A DNA stretch of 64,000 bases from Artocarpus heterophyllus (GCA_025403435.1 JAJQZP010000445.1:124001-188000), one strand, 5' to 3'. Counted from the first letter of the stretch, positions 10,414 through 21,979 are shown. Notes: a model not told the origin generated them from the letters alone. Translations and numbers: made by a program.

Positions 10414-11634
10414 ATGATGTTGCATCGGAATGTCCTTGCAAGTTTTATCCAACAACATATGGAACCATTTTATGCGGCTTGGGAGCGATTTAAAGATATG
10501 CTTGAGCGGTATTCACATCACAACTTGCCAAAGTGGGCTCTTCTCCAAATATTTATTGAAGGATTGCATTTTGAAGCTAGAGATTGGGTGGAAAAAGGTG
10601 CAGTTTCTGATGGTCATTCTGTCTTTTCAAGAACCATTGAGGAAGCTTACTACTTATTGGAGGATATAGCAGCCTTCAATTATCATTGGCATTTGAATTC
10701 TTCAATGCATAATTCTTGCTGGGAGAGGCACCAAAGTTTTTCATGGAATATCCACTCCAACATGATGGAACAATCCTGTAGCCAATATCAAGAAGAGAAG
10801 ACACCTTTGGAAGTTGCTTTAGATCATCTAAAGGTCACTTTTGAGGGAAGTCATGAAATTTCCAACTCTAGGCGATATCTTGATAAACAAATCCATTTAA
10901 AGAGCACAATTTTAGAGACTCATCTAGAGGAGGAAATTACAACGTCAAATCCTTGTGGTGACCATAAAACGATAAAAGATGTGGTTTTGTTTGATGATGA
11001 TTGTGCGAAACCTCAGGAATTTGAGCCTCTAGAGGAAATAGAACCTCAAGATGAAGAACAAGAACCCTTTGAAGTTGTGTTAGCTCAATCATTTGCTGAG
11101 TTGGGATCTTGTTCGATCAACAATGATTTACACTTGCTAAATCAAGAGGAGACTATCCAAAACTATGACTTTTATGAAGAAAAAATCACGAGCATGCTAA
11201 TGGATAGACAAAAGGAAAGCGAAGAGCAAATAGAAGGGTTATTAGAGGAATTTCTATATTAGGAGAAGCCACGAGGGTCGTTGGAGGATATAGAAGCACA
11301 TAAGACTATTGATTTGAGCTCATCAACGGTTCCAACATATAGATCACCAACTAATTCATGTTGGCCATGGACATCACAACCATCACATCTCACCATGTTC
11401 AAGCTCGAGCCAATAATGAAGTTCCCATCAAAAGCACATCATTTAAAGACGTTTGTTGTTGGTGCAACGTGCGAATCACTTCTAAATCTTGCCAAGCTTG
11501 AGGGCATCTATAACTAAGACCCATATGTGGTGCCGTTTGACATTAACTATGGGCGAAAACCGCTCTTTGACAAGAGCTTCTTTGAGAGTCAAGCTGATGA
11601 CTATAAAACAAGCGCTTCTTGGGAGGCAACATAA
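10414..11634 (+). pseudogene. gag-type frame of the Athila/Tat-like element, two nonsense codons
   Basis: A single frame runs from ATG 10414 to TAA 11632-11634, with in-frame stops at 11260-11262 (TAG) and 11515-11517 (TAA). The first about 100 residues carry a Retrotrans_gag-like segment (YAAWERFKDMLERY, HHNLPKWALLQIFIEGL), the capsid region of Athila-type gag. The middle is acidic (DDDCAKPQEFEPLEEIEPQDEEQEPFE). The C-terminal part contains KTIDLSSS, VGATCESLLNLAKLEG and DPYVVPFDINYGRKPLFD. No CCHC knuckle or protease motif is visible. The last codons overlap GCGCTTCTTGGGAGGCAAC, a phrase common near the 3' end of these elements. The same layout is seen in element C (40868-42050). The N-terminus may have been longer. 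Confidence 0.7.
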
Positions 11635-11819
11635 GCTCTCTATCCTTTTCAATTTTAGTTTTCATAATATTATTTAGTTTATTAGTTGTTTCTTTTAGTT
11701 TTAGTCTTTTTTGCTACTTAATCATGATGTAAGTATTGTTTGTGGTGATTCCAAGTTTTCGGGGGACATCAAGGTGCTCAGCTTACTAAAAAATAAAAAA
11801 ATAAAAAACTGAAACCATA

Positions 11820-11941
11820 TCGGCAACCTGGTACAGATGATGAACCATATGGCCATGCATCTAAACATGAACTTGGACAATTTTCCCACAGTCTCTGGTT
11901 TCAATGAAGATAATGAAGAGAATGAGGATGAGGAGGAATAG
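11820..11941 (+). pseudogene. C-terminal remnant of the second ORF (plus-strand copy)
   Basis: Encodes QMMNHMAMHLNMNLDNF followed by an acidic tail ENEDEEE and a TAG stop. This matches the C-terminus of the minus-strand ORF at 15235-16278 (QMMNQMAWHMNMNMDNF, EDEAHEDEED). Everything between the gag frame and this tail has been deleted from the left half. A polypurine-like stretch (TCAAGTTTGAAGGTGG, about 12025-12040) and a 3' UTR-like stretch continue to about 12180. Confidence 0.65.
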
Positions 11942-13036
11942 GCTGTCGCAACCTTCAGTTTAGGGAGTGTTCTTTCCTTTTTTATTTTTGTTTTCTTTTT
12001 ACATTGAGGACAATATATTGTTCAAGTTTGAAGGTGGTGTGTTGCTTTATTTTTTTTTTTGTGTCAATTAGTCATTATGGTTTAATTAGGTTTTAGTTCA
12101 GGTTTTTTTTTTCTTTGCATTTGATAGTAATTAGGATAGTAAAGTTGTGTCGTTTGAGCACTGTTTAACTTGAATCATCAAAAACTTGTTGTGGATTTTC
12201 TAATGCAAGTGCACGTATCATTAACAAGTAATAAAGAGTAAGTAAAGTATCGTTCCCACAAGGATTGCGTTAATCTAGCTAAGTACCGAAATTGGTTAAG
12301 CCTACAATTATTTGAACAATCAAATATAAAATAGAAAAATAACAAAACAAAAAAATATAAATGAAAATCTAAATAATAAAAGACTAAGGCATCCGATTTC
12401 ACATAAATTAATCATATTCAAATTATCTAATTTAATCAGTTGATGTTCACTCCTATGCCGATAACAAATTTCTCTTAGGTAGTCATTAATCTTTCTCAAG
12501 CATTAATAATTTATTCTCGTTAGCAAATTTCTTACATCTTTATGGAAACTCTAAACTTACTAAGATTCATTAAGAAAAAGAAATTCATAGTGTTACACAA
12601 GTCTCATAGATATCTCTATCCTATGATGATCTCATGACATTCAATCATGGTCTAATTTAATTATCGCTTCTCAGCCTCAAATTAAATCACAAATCATGTA
12701 AAAGGTTTACAAACTTTTACAAGCATTAAGATTGGATTAAATACTCAACATAGATAATGAATAAATATGGAATTGAATTAAATTAAACAAAGTGAACATT
12801 CATAATCTGGTTACATCATAGCCCTAGAACAAAGAAAGTTAGTTCATAATGAAACTACAAACAATCCTAAATAATATCTTAAACATGATGAGTAGAAGGA
12901 AAGAACTGTATGTTGGATGGGGAGATGGATTTCGTCTCCGGGTTGCACTAATCTTCTTCTCCAAAGCAATGAGTTCTTCCCTCTTGTCTATAGTTTTTCC
13001 CTCTTAGAATTCGTGTTCCAACCCTCTATAATGTTC

Positions 13037-13044
13037 TATTTATA
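13037..13044 (-). promoter_or_regulatory. TATA box of LTR B
   Basis: Minus-strand TATAAATA at the position equivalent to the LTR A TATA box, downstream (in minus orientation) of the palindrome array at 13109-13418. Confidence 0.5.
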
Positions 13045-13108
13045 GGCTAGGGTTTGAAAGGGTAATTTTGGAATGAAATTACACTAAAATTTGAACTGGG
13101 ATCGCAAT

Positions 13109-13418
13109 GGCGCCTAGGCTCGATTTTCTGGCACCTAGGCTTCATTACGGCGCCTAGGCGCCATGACTGTAGCACCTAGGCGCTATACTTGCCCACGTAT
13201 CCTTTTCTGAACTAGCGCCTAGGCTTCATGAATATGGCACCTAGGCTTCAAAGTAGCGCCTAGGCGCCAAGATTGTAGCGCCTAGGCGCTACATTGATTC
13301 TTCCAAATGCCGCCTAGGCACCCAAATTGTGGCGCCTAGGCGCTATGCTCTCAGGTTTTCTATGTGAGGCTTCATCTGTAAAAGCGCCTAGGCGCCCATA
13401 AGCTGACGTCTAGGCTCC
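13109..13418 (-). repeat. GCGCCTAGGCGC palindrome array in LTR B
   Basis: Inverted counterpart of the array in LTR A, with about the same number of CCTAGG-centred words in the reverse order and a few substitutions (for example GACGTCTAGGC at the far end). Confidence 0.85.
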
Positions 13419-13602
13419 ATTTTGTCCTCAGTCTAGTTTTACTCATTTTTCGGTCCATTTTGTCTCGCACTTTGCCAATATGCATCTTTTTTCCTCAAAA
13501 CCTAAAAAAGAACGTAGAACATTATCAAATTCTTATAAATTGCTCAAAACAAAAATATTAAGTGAAAATCATCTAATTAATTAGCGTAAAACTAACTTAT
13601 CA

Positions 13603-13620
13603 AATACCCCCAAACTTAAG
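13603..13620 (-). other. Polypurine tract of the minus-strand half
   Basis: Minus strand AAGTTTGGGGGTATT directly before the TGATAAGTT start of LTR B, preceded by CTCGAGGACTAGCAAAATCTT. This is the typical Athila/Tat 3' junction. Confidence 0.75.
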
Positions 13621-15234
13621 ATTTTGCTAGTCCTCGAGCAAAAGACAAAAACGAAAAACAAAGAACATGACAAAAGAACAGGACTGACACTAGCACCTGA
13701 CATAGTTTGAGCATCAATTTAATTTTTCATCATACTTGGCCTCAAATATTGCATAAAATTTATAACTCAAAGGAAACTCTAACCATTGCGATCATGAAAA
13801 AAAATCAATTTAAATCTCAAGTTTACCATACTCATAATTCCTTGAGTGTGTGTGTGTGATGCCTCTAGCACTTATGTACCTACACTCAGATTTGTTTATA
13901 TCATCAAGCTTATTTTGAAAGATGTTTGGATTAGTGAAATTGATGAACTCCATATGCCTATTTTTCAAACGTACTCTCCACTAATGTAGACTATCGCAAC
14001 ATGAAAGATCATTAGGACTTTATTTGGCTTAAAATGTGTGGCTAAGGTAAAAAGGTGAGATAAAAGATATAATGTGGCTCAAAATTCACCCATAAACACA
14101 TAATTTGTCTTAGGACCTCATAAGAACATCATTTCTTCTTTTTAAGTACACCCCCAAACTTATGTTGCACTCCCTTTGTCATTCACATTTATTTGATGTT
14201 TCTTTTTCTCTCTTTTTTTTTTAATTTTTTTCTTTTTTTCTTTTTCTTTTTTTTTCTTTTTTTGTGTTTTTTTTTTGACAATGAATAAACATGAATACAT
14301 AATCCCCTGATAACAATACTCAAAACTCCACCCATGATTGAATGATAGGAAAAACATATTTCCTCGATAAGTTCTTCAAAACTCCACCCATGATTGAATG
14401 ATAGGAAAAACATATTTCCTCGATAAGTTCTTCAAAACTCCACCCATCCTCCCGTCATACCAACTACCTTCAAATAATTTCCTGGACAAACTAGTCATGC
14501 TTATGAGTGAGGGACCAAGTATGATAAAATTAATCAAAGGCTAGGCTAATTATGTGGGTAACAAAGAAAATGGATAATAAGGCTCAACGGGGTAACTAGT
14601 GATTAAATGATGTCAATGGTAGGCTTAAAAGGCTCAAACGATCCAAAAATAGCCTAAATCATATCCTTAATATTGTGTAGCCTAGGATTTCGCCTCGAGT
14701 GGTTATCAAATAGGTTCTAGCGTTCATTTCAGATAAAAAATATCACTTAATCAACATAAAAGTCCTCTCAGTGTAGAATATTTAGGTGATCAAGGCGTGA
14801 GTGGTCAATGTGCTCAAAGAATCACAGCATGGCAAACTAATCACAAGAAAACAAGAATAGATCACAACAATTATTATCCCCTAAAAGTCATATTCAATTT
14901 CAACCATTGTCTTATCATTGGCCTCCTATGATGCAAGTTAAATAGTGCTCAAACGACACAACCTTCCTATCATAATTACTAAACAAAAAAAAAATGAAAC
15001 CTAGCTTAAAACTTAAGTAAAGAAAGATAACTGATTGACATAAACCAAACATAACACAGTACACCACCCCCAAACTTGAGCAGTACATTGTCCTCAATGT
15101 AAAAGAAAAAAAATAAGAAATAAACATAAACTAAAAATGGAAAACGAAGAAAAAAAATAAATAAAATAAAATAAAATAAATAAAAATAAAAAGAAAAAGA
15201 AAAGAACACTCCCTAAAATGAAAATTGTTGAAGT
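13621..15234 (-). other. 3' untranslated interior of the minus-strand half
   Basis: Non-coding on both strands. It holds a second purine-rich site on the minus strand near 15061-15075 (CTCAAGTTTGGGGGTGGT, preceded by ACATTGAGGACAATGT), a further one near 14152-14162, a T-rich run (14195-14280) and a 56-bp tandem duplication. The same ACATTGAGGACAAT phrase occurs in plus orientation at about 12002, confirming that this region is the inverted counterpart of 11942-12180. Confidence 0.6.
14335..14446. repeat. 56-bp tandem duplication
   Basis: TGATTGAATGATAGG starts at 14335 and 14391. Both copies run to CAAAACTCCACCCA and are identical over the full 56-bp period, so the duplication is recent. 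Confidence 0.9.
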
Positions 15235-16278
15235 CTAGTCCTCCTCGTCCTCATGCGCTTCGTCCTCTTCATTGAAAGCCGTGACTGTCGAAAAATTGTC
15301 CATATTCATATTCATGTGCCAGGCCATTTGATTCATCATTTGCGCCAGGTTGCAGATGTTATCATCAATGTGGTCGAGACGTCTGTCCATGCGATCTAGG
15401 CGTTCGTGCACGGAGGCTTGACCAGGAGAGCGGGGTGGTCGTGGGGGTTGAAGGGTCCCGGAGGAGCTGGGCCCTGCGGTTAGCTCCTGTGCTTCTAGCT
15501 CCCTGTATGATGCGAGGACTGAATCATTGATAACATGTCAGGGTCCCACCCATTCTTCAGTTGCATCCCAATGGACTCCTGCTTTACTGCATACCTCAGT
15601 AATAAGTGAGGGAAAGTATAAGCCCAGGTGCGCATGTAGCACACTCAAACCAATCTGCCAAGAAATCACTCGGCCTACATCAATGCTCTTCCCTGTTACG
15701 ATAGCATATAGAAGCACCGCTTGCTCTTTCAATACATCACTAACGTGAGACACTGGCATGAAGCGAGCACAAATAAAATTATGTCATGCCTTGTAGGCCC
15801 TGTTTCGCAAAGCACTAGGCAGGAATGAGATATGCTCACCGTTGCATCCCATTTTCCAACTAGTGTCTGGTGTGCACAACCTGTTGCGGATTTTGTTGTG
15901 GTCAACGTTTTCCAAATAAGCTTGACATTCATCATTATCAATATTAGATAGCCCAAAGTGTTGGTTGATGGCAGCACGATCAAGCTTCACCCATATTCCC
16001 CTCACAAAAACCTTTCCATTATCGCGCTTGGGGGCATTGGCATAAAATTCTCGAACCACTGTAGTTAGGCTCGAGCCCGGTTGTTTCACAAAATTGGCCC
16101 ATCTACGAGCTAAAATTTGATCCCGTATCACCCGTTCACAGGTATTGAGTCCCCGTTCAGCAATTGGAGTCTTTTTTTCCAATGAGGACTGATAGCGATT
16201 AAAAGCGGCCCGCGAGACAAATTTAGCCGTATCATACTACGCGGATGTCGAGCCCTTCACATGTTTCTTTGGTGCCAT
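15235..16278 (-). pseudogene. Second ORF of the element (plant transposon protein, MAPKK start), three nonsense codons
   Basis: One minus-strand frame of 348 codons runs from ATG 16278 to TAG 15237-15235. It begins MAPKKHVKG and contains RRWANFVKQPGSSLTTVVREF, KVFVRGIWVKLDRAAIN, a middle LLYAIVTGKSIDVGRVI and an acidic C-terminus. This resembles the putative plant transposon protein domain found in Athila/Tat-type elements, of unknown biochemical role. There are three in-frame stops (codon 14 TAG, and TGA at 15786-15784 and 15540-15538) and no frameshift. All three could arise by C-to-T change on the coding strand (CAG to TAG, CGA to TGA), as expected for methylated, silenced DNA. It lies upstream of the 3' UTR and LTR B. 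Confidence 0.65.
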
Positions 16279-16848
16279 GGTTGCAACCCAACTCTCTCTT
16301 AGACTTTCCAAATCAACCGCCAATGTCACCAAACAATCTCAAATGCCCCACATGTAATGTCTACTAACACCTTGGCTGTCAATTGGCAACAACCAATACC
16401 TTTGTCTCTCTCAGACTTTTTGTCGAACACTTGGTATGCACTCAATAATCCCACTCCAGATAAACTCCTCTGTATCAATTAAGTCTCCCCAGATTGCAAC
16501 AAATCTCAGGCAAAGCAGAAAGAAGAGTGGAGTTACCTTTTGTGAGCAAAGAAAATCCTAATTTGTGCAGCCCAAGTTTTGGAATTTTTGTTGCTGTTTC
16601 GCCGCCAACGTTCAACTCGTGAAGGAGCTTGGAGGTGGCGTTTTGACACGGTGGGTGAGGAATTTGGGATGAGGGGCGAGAGGTAGAGTGACGAAGAGAT
16701 GAAAAAATTCAATCACGGGGTGGTGGGGGGTTTGTCTGAGTGAGAAAACCAGGGGGGGCGAGAGGAGTGTGTCATTTTTTCTTCTATGTTTTTTTTTTCT
16801 TCGCTGATTGTGTTCTAAACAAGGGTGAGTAAGCCTTTAAACTGCATA
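16279..16848 (-). other. Leader region upstream of the second ORF
   Basis: No coding frame found. On the minus strand it would precede the MAPKK frame. It contains AAGGTAAC-type sequence near 16530 resembling a splice donor, which could reflect a subgenomic or spliced transcript, but this is only suggestive. Confidence 0.35.
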
Positions 16849-17006
16849 GCGCCTAGGCGCTGTGTTTGTAGCGCCTAGGCGCTAGTTCGAAATCAGCCTC
16901 TTTTTTTTTTTTTTTTTTTCAGGATGAGCGCCTAGGCGCCCAGGAAGTGGCGCCTAGGCGCCTTACTCTCGGGTCCTTGTGGCCTTTTCTAGGCACCTAG
17001 GCGTCC
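16849..17006 (-). repeat. Third GCGCCTAGGCGC palindrome array
   Basis: Five CCTAGG-centred words (AGCGCCTAGGCGCT twice, GCGCCTAGGCGCC, GGCGCCTAGGCGCC, GCACCTAGGCGT) around a T-rich run. It is not alignable with the LTR arrays beyond the core word, and it ends exactly at the right junction of the composite (17007). Confidence 0.8.
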
Positions 17007-17007
17007 A

Positions 17008-17719
17008 ACAATTTGCTACATATGATTAAAAAAAAGATAATTATAGACGAAGAATTCAATCTAACAATAGATAATTCCTAAGTCTTATTCAATTGTACAC
17101 CAAAATAAAATAAGAAATAATCATAAGCAATAACTATAGATGAACATAAACAATTTCAACTAAAAAGTCAGAAATAATTCTAACAATTAATGAAATAACC
17201 ATGCCTAAGGTTTTGAAATCACCCTCAGCCAAAAAAAAAAGCTAAACTAAAAATATAGAAAAGAAAAGAAAGAAAGAATAAGAAGAAAAACGATTATGGG
17301 GTTGAAGAGTCTTTGAAATAGATGATTTTCTTTGAGCCACCACCAAAACTTAATGGGCTTCCAAAGTTAAAGTTGAAACAAAAAAGTTCATAGCTCTTTA
17401 GACCCTAAAAATTGGGTAAGTTTGCATAATAGAGCCGCGGCTCAAAAATTCCAGCACTATGGGTCAACAAATCATGCCCTTTAGTTGCGATGTCAAATAG
17501 CTGGTGCCATAGCCTTGGCCCCTCGGTTTTAGTACTAGATTTGATCCAAAATTCTAGGTCGCGTCAAAAAACCTAAAGAAATGGCTTTCGAAGAGAAAAA
17601 TATGGCTATGAATTTTTTGTGCTCTTAAGTCCATGTTTTTTTCCCTCTTTTCATTCCTTTTGTCTCAAAACACTTACAAAACACAAAAACAACATAAAAA
17701 CACAAGAAAACCAAAAAAT
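17008..17719 (-). repeat. Element C 3' LTR, piece 2
   Basis: Starts with the second ACAAT and matches 45718-46520: TTTGCTAC.TATGATTAAAAAAA, TCTTATTCAATT, ACAATTAATGAAATAACCATG, AAAAATATAGAAAAG. It ends where copia element D was inserted. Confidence 0.7.
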
Positions 17720-19693
17720 TGTTGGAAAAATAGTACGCAAAGGAATTTTAAAAATTTTATACCATAGTATTTTCTAAAACACAAGTTTGACATGCTATAT
17801 GCATAAATTAACCAGATCTTACTAACCTTGTTTGTTGAAAATCTCGTGCAATTGATGAAGAGAAAGGACGTTGCAGAAGGACCTCAACGAACTTGCCTTC
17901 TATACTATTCTCTATCCACGACCGATGTGTATGTGGGCACACTCATACAACTCTTCCACAGGTGGCTCTCCTTCCAACCAATTGAGAAATACCCAAAGCT
18001 ATAGTTCTTGATTTGTGAACAATAGCTCTCCGGGGAGTTTCAGAGTCTCACTGGCAGAGTACTCTCTCTAAATTTCTCAACTAATCTAAATAACAAAGAG
18101 AACTTATTCTCTATTTATAGAGGTCAAACCTGGGGTCAATAATTATTCGATAAGGCCTCAAAATTTGAGTTTGAATTAGTTTCAAATTTTAGTCGACGTA
18201 ATCAGACTTGGAGTTGGATAATCGCCGTCGACCACGATACAAACGCACAATCAACTGCGCCATTGCAGATACCCAATTTGAATTTGATTTGAATCCAAGG
18301 TTGATCCGATAGATGCTATCTCAACCTATTGGATAATTCTTATCTTATTACTTCCGGGTATCTTTGATAGAGTCTCAATTTTAATTCAAATAACCCAATA
18401 GAGAAGTGATTTGATTAAAATAATCATATCCTAATAAACCCATACAAATAAGATATTATCCACAATAATTCAACATATTCATCTTGAATTAAATTCCCCA
18501 ATTAATTCAACTGATAAGCTAACCTGTTTATCTTAAATTAATTACAGAATTAATTCAACCGATAATTAATATGAATTATTAAATCTAATTAACTTAAATT
18601 TCAGTCAATCTAATAATTTGATATAAGTCACTAATTTATTGAAAAAGCACGCCATATTGTTACAGGATTTTTGTGAGCTAGCAAAGGGGACCGTATGGAC
18701 CTATATAGTTTAAGCTTCTGATAATTATGAAACCCAATATTCATGCTACTCCACTAAAAGCTTAGAGCTACACACTCAAACTACATAGAATTATGAAGCC
18801 CGAATAGCTAATTCTCCATGACATATCATGATGTGTTGTATCCCCATAGGATTATCCATAATCGACTTAAGGATAAATTCTATTTTACCTTCATGATTAT
18901 TTTTCTTTTACATTCCATTATCTCACTATTAGAAAACTTACCATCCAAAGACAGTATATCATTCGGTTACACCTATGTATCCAAATGGTTGAGCGCTCTA
19001 GTTTTCTAATTATAGGATAATGTATATAAGAGGATATCAACTACTCCTCAAGAGGAGCTATGGATTTTATATCTATGAATAACAGGTTTACGCTATCAAG
19101 AGTTATGCCTTCAATGTACCGGCATGCGTACCAACATAAAAATATGGATGTCATCTTTTGGTACATCAAAAGATATAAGTCAAGACAACAGGCCCACTAT
19201 TCATATCAGGATTAAGATACAATACATATTATTGTTAAAAGTGAATTGATTTACAGAGACAGAATTAGTAATGCAAATCAATTCACTTTATGTCCCGATG
19301 CAACACATCGTCACCTTTGACAATGTGTCAATGTTTCAATTAGCAGAGTCCACCTCCAATGGCCAAGACAAACCATCTCTCGATAGGCATATAGACAACA
19401 TAATAGTCTTTGCATGAATAAAGCACCCAACTTTATTCCCTCGGTTGTGAATCTTAGGATTTAGATCGTCGCCTTTAGAATCATGTCTTCCATATAATCT
19501 GTCCATCATATGCCTGATTCTTAAAAGATTTAGACTGATAGTCTCAGACTTTTGTTTGCTTATCATACATTCAACAAATATGAACGTAAAGAGAACTAGA
19601 TTTGGCATATAAATAATCAATAAATTCTTTATTGATAAAAATGTCTCCAAAAACATATTATATTTTTACTTCTTAGGGCATACATGTCTAACA
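17720..19693 (-). repeat. Element D 3' LTR
   Basis: About 90 percent similar by eye to 25116-27142. TATA box on the minus strand at 18119-18112. GTCGAC-containing words (about 18190-18265) lie just upstream of it in U3. A short spurious frame (18818-19009) has counterparts in the other LTR copies and is not a gene. Confidence 0.85.
18112..18119 (-). promoter_or_regulatory. TATA box of element D 3' LTR
   Basis: Minus-strand TATAAATA; equivalent sites occur at 25536-25529 in the other LTR and as TATATAAA at 33123-33130 in the solo copy. Confidence 0.5.
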
Positions 19694-19706
19694 ATCTCTC
19701 ATTGCA

Positions 19707-20358
19707 CTAAGTGAGTAAATGTGATATGTCATGCATCCCTATGGCCCCGATAGGCCATAATGTCCTCTGACACGATAAAATATATTTCCACATTTTCATT
19801 GTAACATGTCTCCCTTCTACAAAGTCCTTTATCACATGATACTTGCAATCAATATGTTTACTCTTCTTGTGAAATCTAAGTTCCTTAGCATTAGCTACCG
19901 CCACACTGTTATCACAATACAGCGATACCGCCTTATCCATACCAAAAACTATCTCAAGATCCCCAAGAAACTTGTAGAGCCACACTGTTTCTTTCGAAGC
20001 ATCACTAGCTACCACAGACTCGGCCTCCATCGTTGAATCCGATGTGTAATCTTACTTCACACTTATCCAACTAATGATACCACCGTCTAAAGTAAACACA
20101 AAACCTGAAGTCGATCTCCTCGAATCCAGATAGGATTGGAAATCCTAAAGGAGTTAAGTCCTCCCCAAATACATAAGCATATACCCTCGATTCCTTCTCA
20201 AGTACTTTAAAATATGCTTGATCGCAACCCAATGGTTCGGTCCTAGATCCACCTAAAATCGACTTACAATCCCAACCGTATAATATATATCCAGTCATGT
20301 GCAAAAGCATGACATACATGAGACTACCCACTGCCAAAGCATAAGGCATCTTCTTCAT
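19707..20358 (-). pseudogene. Element D RNase H domain and RT C-terminus
   Basis: The minus strand reads YALAVGSLMYVML and GEDLTPLGFP (20358-20071, the RT to RNase H connection), then MEAESVVASDASKETVWL, YCDNSVAVANAKEL and KHIDCKYHVIKDFV (20030-19707). These are hallmark copia RNase H motifs, including the acidic CDNS site. Frames change at about 20060 and stops occur, so it is not functional. The polypurine tract and 3' LTR follow immediately to the left. Confidence 0.85.
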
Positions 20359-20576
20359 GTATTCTCTTTCTTCATCAGACTTTGGAGAGTCTTTCTTAGG
20401 AGAGTAATTCCAGACCTAGATGGTTGCCTACATTTCTTCAAATCTTGCATTATAAGCCTCTTGAGAATCTTATCTATGTAGTTGGCCTAGGATAAAGCTA
20501 TCATTCTGTTCTTGCTATCTCGAAATATCTAGATACCTAGAACAAAATTAGCCTCACCCGAGTCCTTCATGTCAAA

Positions 20577-21094
20577 CTATTTGGTTAACCACAATTTGAC
20601 CGATGACAATGCCCTAATTTTATTTCCAATTAGCAGAATGTCATCTACATAGAGCAATAGAAAAACCACATTCCCATCCTTAATGTGTTTGTACACACAT
20701 GGTTCATCCGTATTTTGTGCGAACCCATAAGTCTTGATTACTTGATCAAATCTTATGTTCCAAGAACAAAAAGCCTGCTTAAGTCCATATATTGACTTTA
20801 GCAACTTACAAACCTTATCCTCCTAACCCTTGGCCTCGAACCCGTTTGGTTGCTCCCTATAGATGGACTCATCAAGATATCCATTTAGAAAAGCATCCTG
20901 ACATCCATCTGTCAAATCTCATAATTGATAGCGGCAGCTATAGACAAGAGAATACGAATGGATTTAAGCATGGCTATAGGCGAAAAAGTTTCTTTGTAGT
21001 CAATTACTTCCTTTTGCTTATATTCCTTAGCTACAAGTCTAGCCTTAAAGGTTTCGACCTTTCCATCACTCCTCTTTTTCTCTTGTAGATTCAC
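20577..21094 (-). pseudogene. Element D reverse transcriptase
   Basis: The RT N-terminal part FKARLVAKEYKQKEVIDYKETFSP (21094-20912) is followed in another frame by MLKSIYGLKQAFCSWNIRFD and LLLYVDDILLIGN (20804-20577). The YVDD active-site motif of copia RT is intact, but the frame is broken between the two parts and again downstream. Confidence 0.85.
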
Positions 21095-21148
21095 TTACAC
21101 CTTATGGGTTTTACCCTTTTGGGAAAATCCACAAGCTCCCAGACCCAA

Positions 21149-21979
21149 TTACTCTCCATAGACTTCATCTCTGTGTTCACGGCCTCTGTCTAGAGTTTTC
21201 GAATCAACATCTTCCATAGCCTCTTCGTAAGTGTAAGGATCCTTGTTATGTTCATCCGGTTCAGCCAAGAAGGCTTCACCATTGAACATATACCGCTCGG
21301 ATTGACCCCCGATCGTTCCACTACGACGAAGCCCCTTACGTTGTTGTTTGGGTTCGCTTAGTTTTTCTACACTGATAGGAACAGTTTCATTTGGAATCCT
21401 CGGAGTGATTGAATTACTCGCCAACTCCTTAAGCATCACTTTGATTTGAGGCTTAAAGTCATTCATGTAAATTTCCTTAAGGAAAGTTGCATTAGTTTAA
21501 ACCACAATTTTGTTTTCCTTTGGGTTATAGAAATAACCCCCTTTAGTCACTTTTGGATATCCTACAAATATGCAAACTTCTAAGCATGCTTCCAACTTAT
21601 TCGCATCCTTGAATAGGACATGAGCCGAACATCCCCATATACGAATATGGTTTAAGGATGTCTTCTTGCCCATCCACAACTGATGAGGAGTTTTAGGGAC
21701 CGATTTTGAAGGCACATCATTCAAAAGATAACATGAAGTTTGTAGTGTATATCCCCAAAAAGACAAAGGCAATGATGAATAACTCATCATGGACGTAACC
21801 ATGTCCAACAAAGTCCTATTCCTTCTCTCCACCATGCCATTTTGCTGCAGAGTGCCCAGCGTAGTCAAATGGGATAAAATCTTATTCTCTAATAAGTGTC
21901 CCAAGAACTCATCACAAAGGTATTTTCCACCTCGATCGGATCGAAGTGCCTTTATGGGTCTACCCAATTGCTTTTCCAC
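21149..21979 (-). pseudogene. Element D integrase core and C-terminal linker
   Basis: IKALRSDRGGKYLCDEF holds the second Asp of the DDE core, and QQNGMVERRNRTLLDMV holds the Glu. SFWGYTLQTSCYLLNDVPSK and GCSAHVLFKDANKLE follow, the conserved copia integrase tail ending VGYPKVTKGGYFYNP. A separate frame (21466-21149) covers the linker to RT. The zinc-binding N-terminus would lie at about 22000-22600 but is broken. Confidence 0.85.

Larger units (their letters stand above)
12187..13602 (-). repeat. LTR B (minus strand, inverted relative to LTR A)
   Basis: On the minus strand it starts TGATAAGTTAGTTTTACGC (13602 downward) and ends AAATCCACAACA at 12187, 1,416 bp, a close match to LTR A. Its TATA box on the minus strand is at 13044-13037. 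A polypurine tract (CTTAAGTTTGGGGGTATT, 13620-13603) precedes it, so it is a 3' LTR whose interior lies to the right. Confidence 0.8.
8860..17007. mobile_element. Inverted (head-to-head) composite of an Athila/Tat-like family
   Basis: An 8.1-kb unit sits in the element C LTR with a 5-bp TSD ACAAT on both sides (8855-8859, 17008-17012). The intact homologous site at about 45718 carries a single ACAAT, confirming the junction. Contents from left to right: plus-strand LTR A, tRNA primer site, gag-type frame, the end of a second ORF and 3' UTR; then LTR B in the opposite orientation, its polypurine tract, the 3' UTR and the second ORF on the minus strand, ending in a GCGCCTAGGCGC array. Protease, RT and integrase are absent. 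The left end is a true LTR start (TGATAAATTAG). The right end (GGCGTCCA) is not an LTR end, which is unexpected for an integrase product. Confidence 0.7.
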
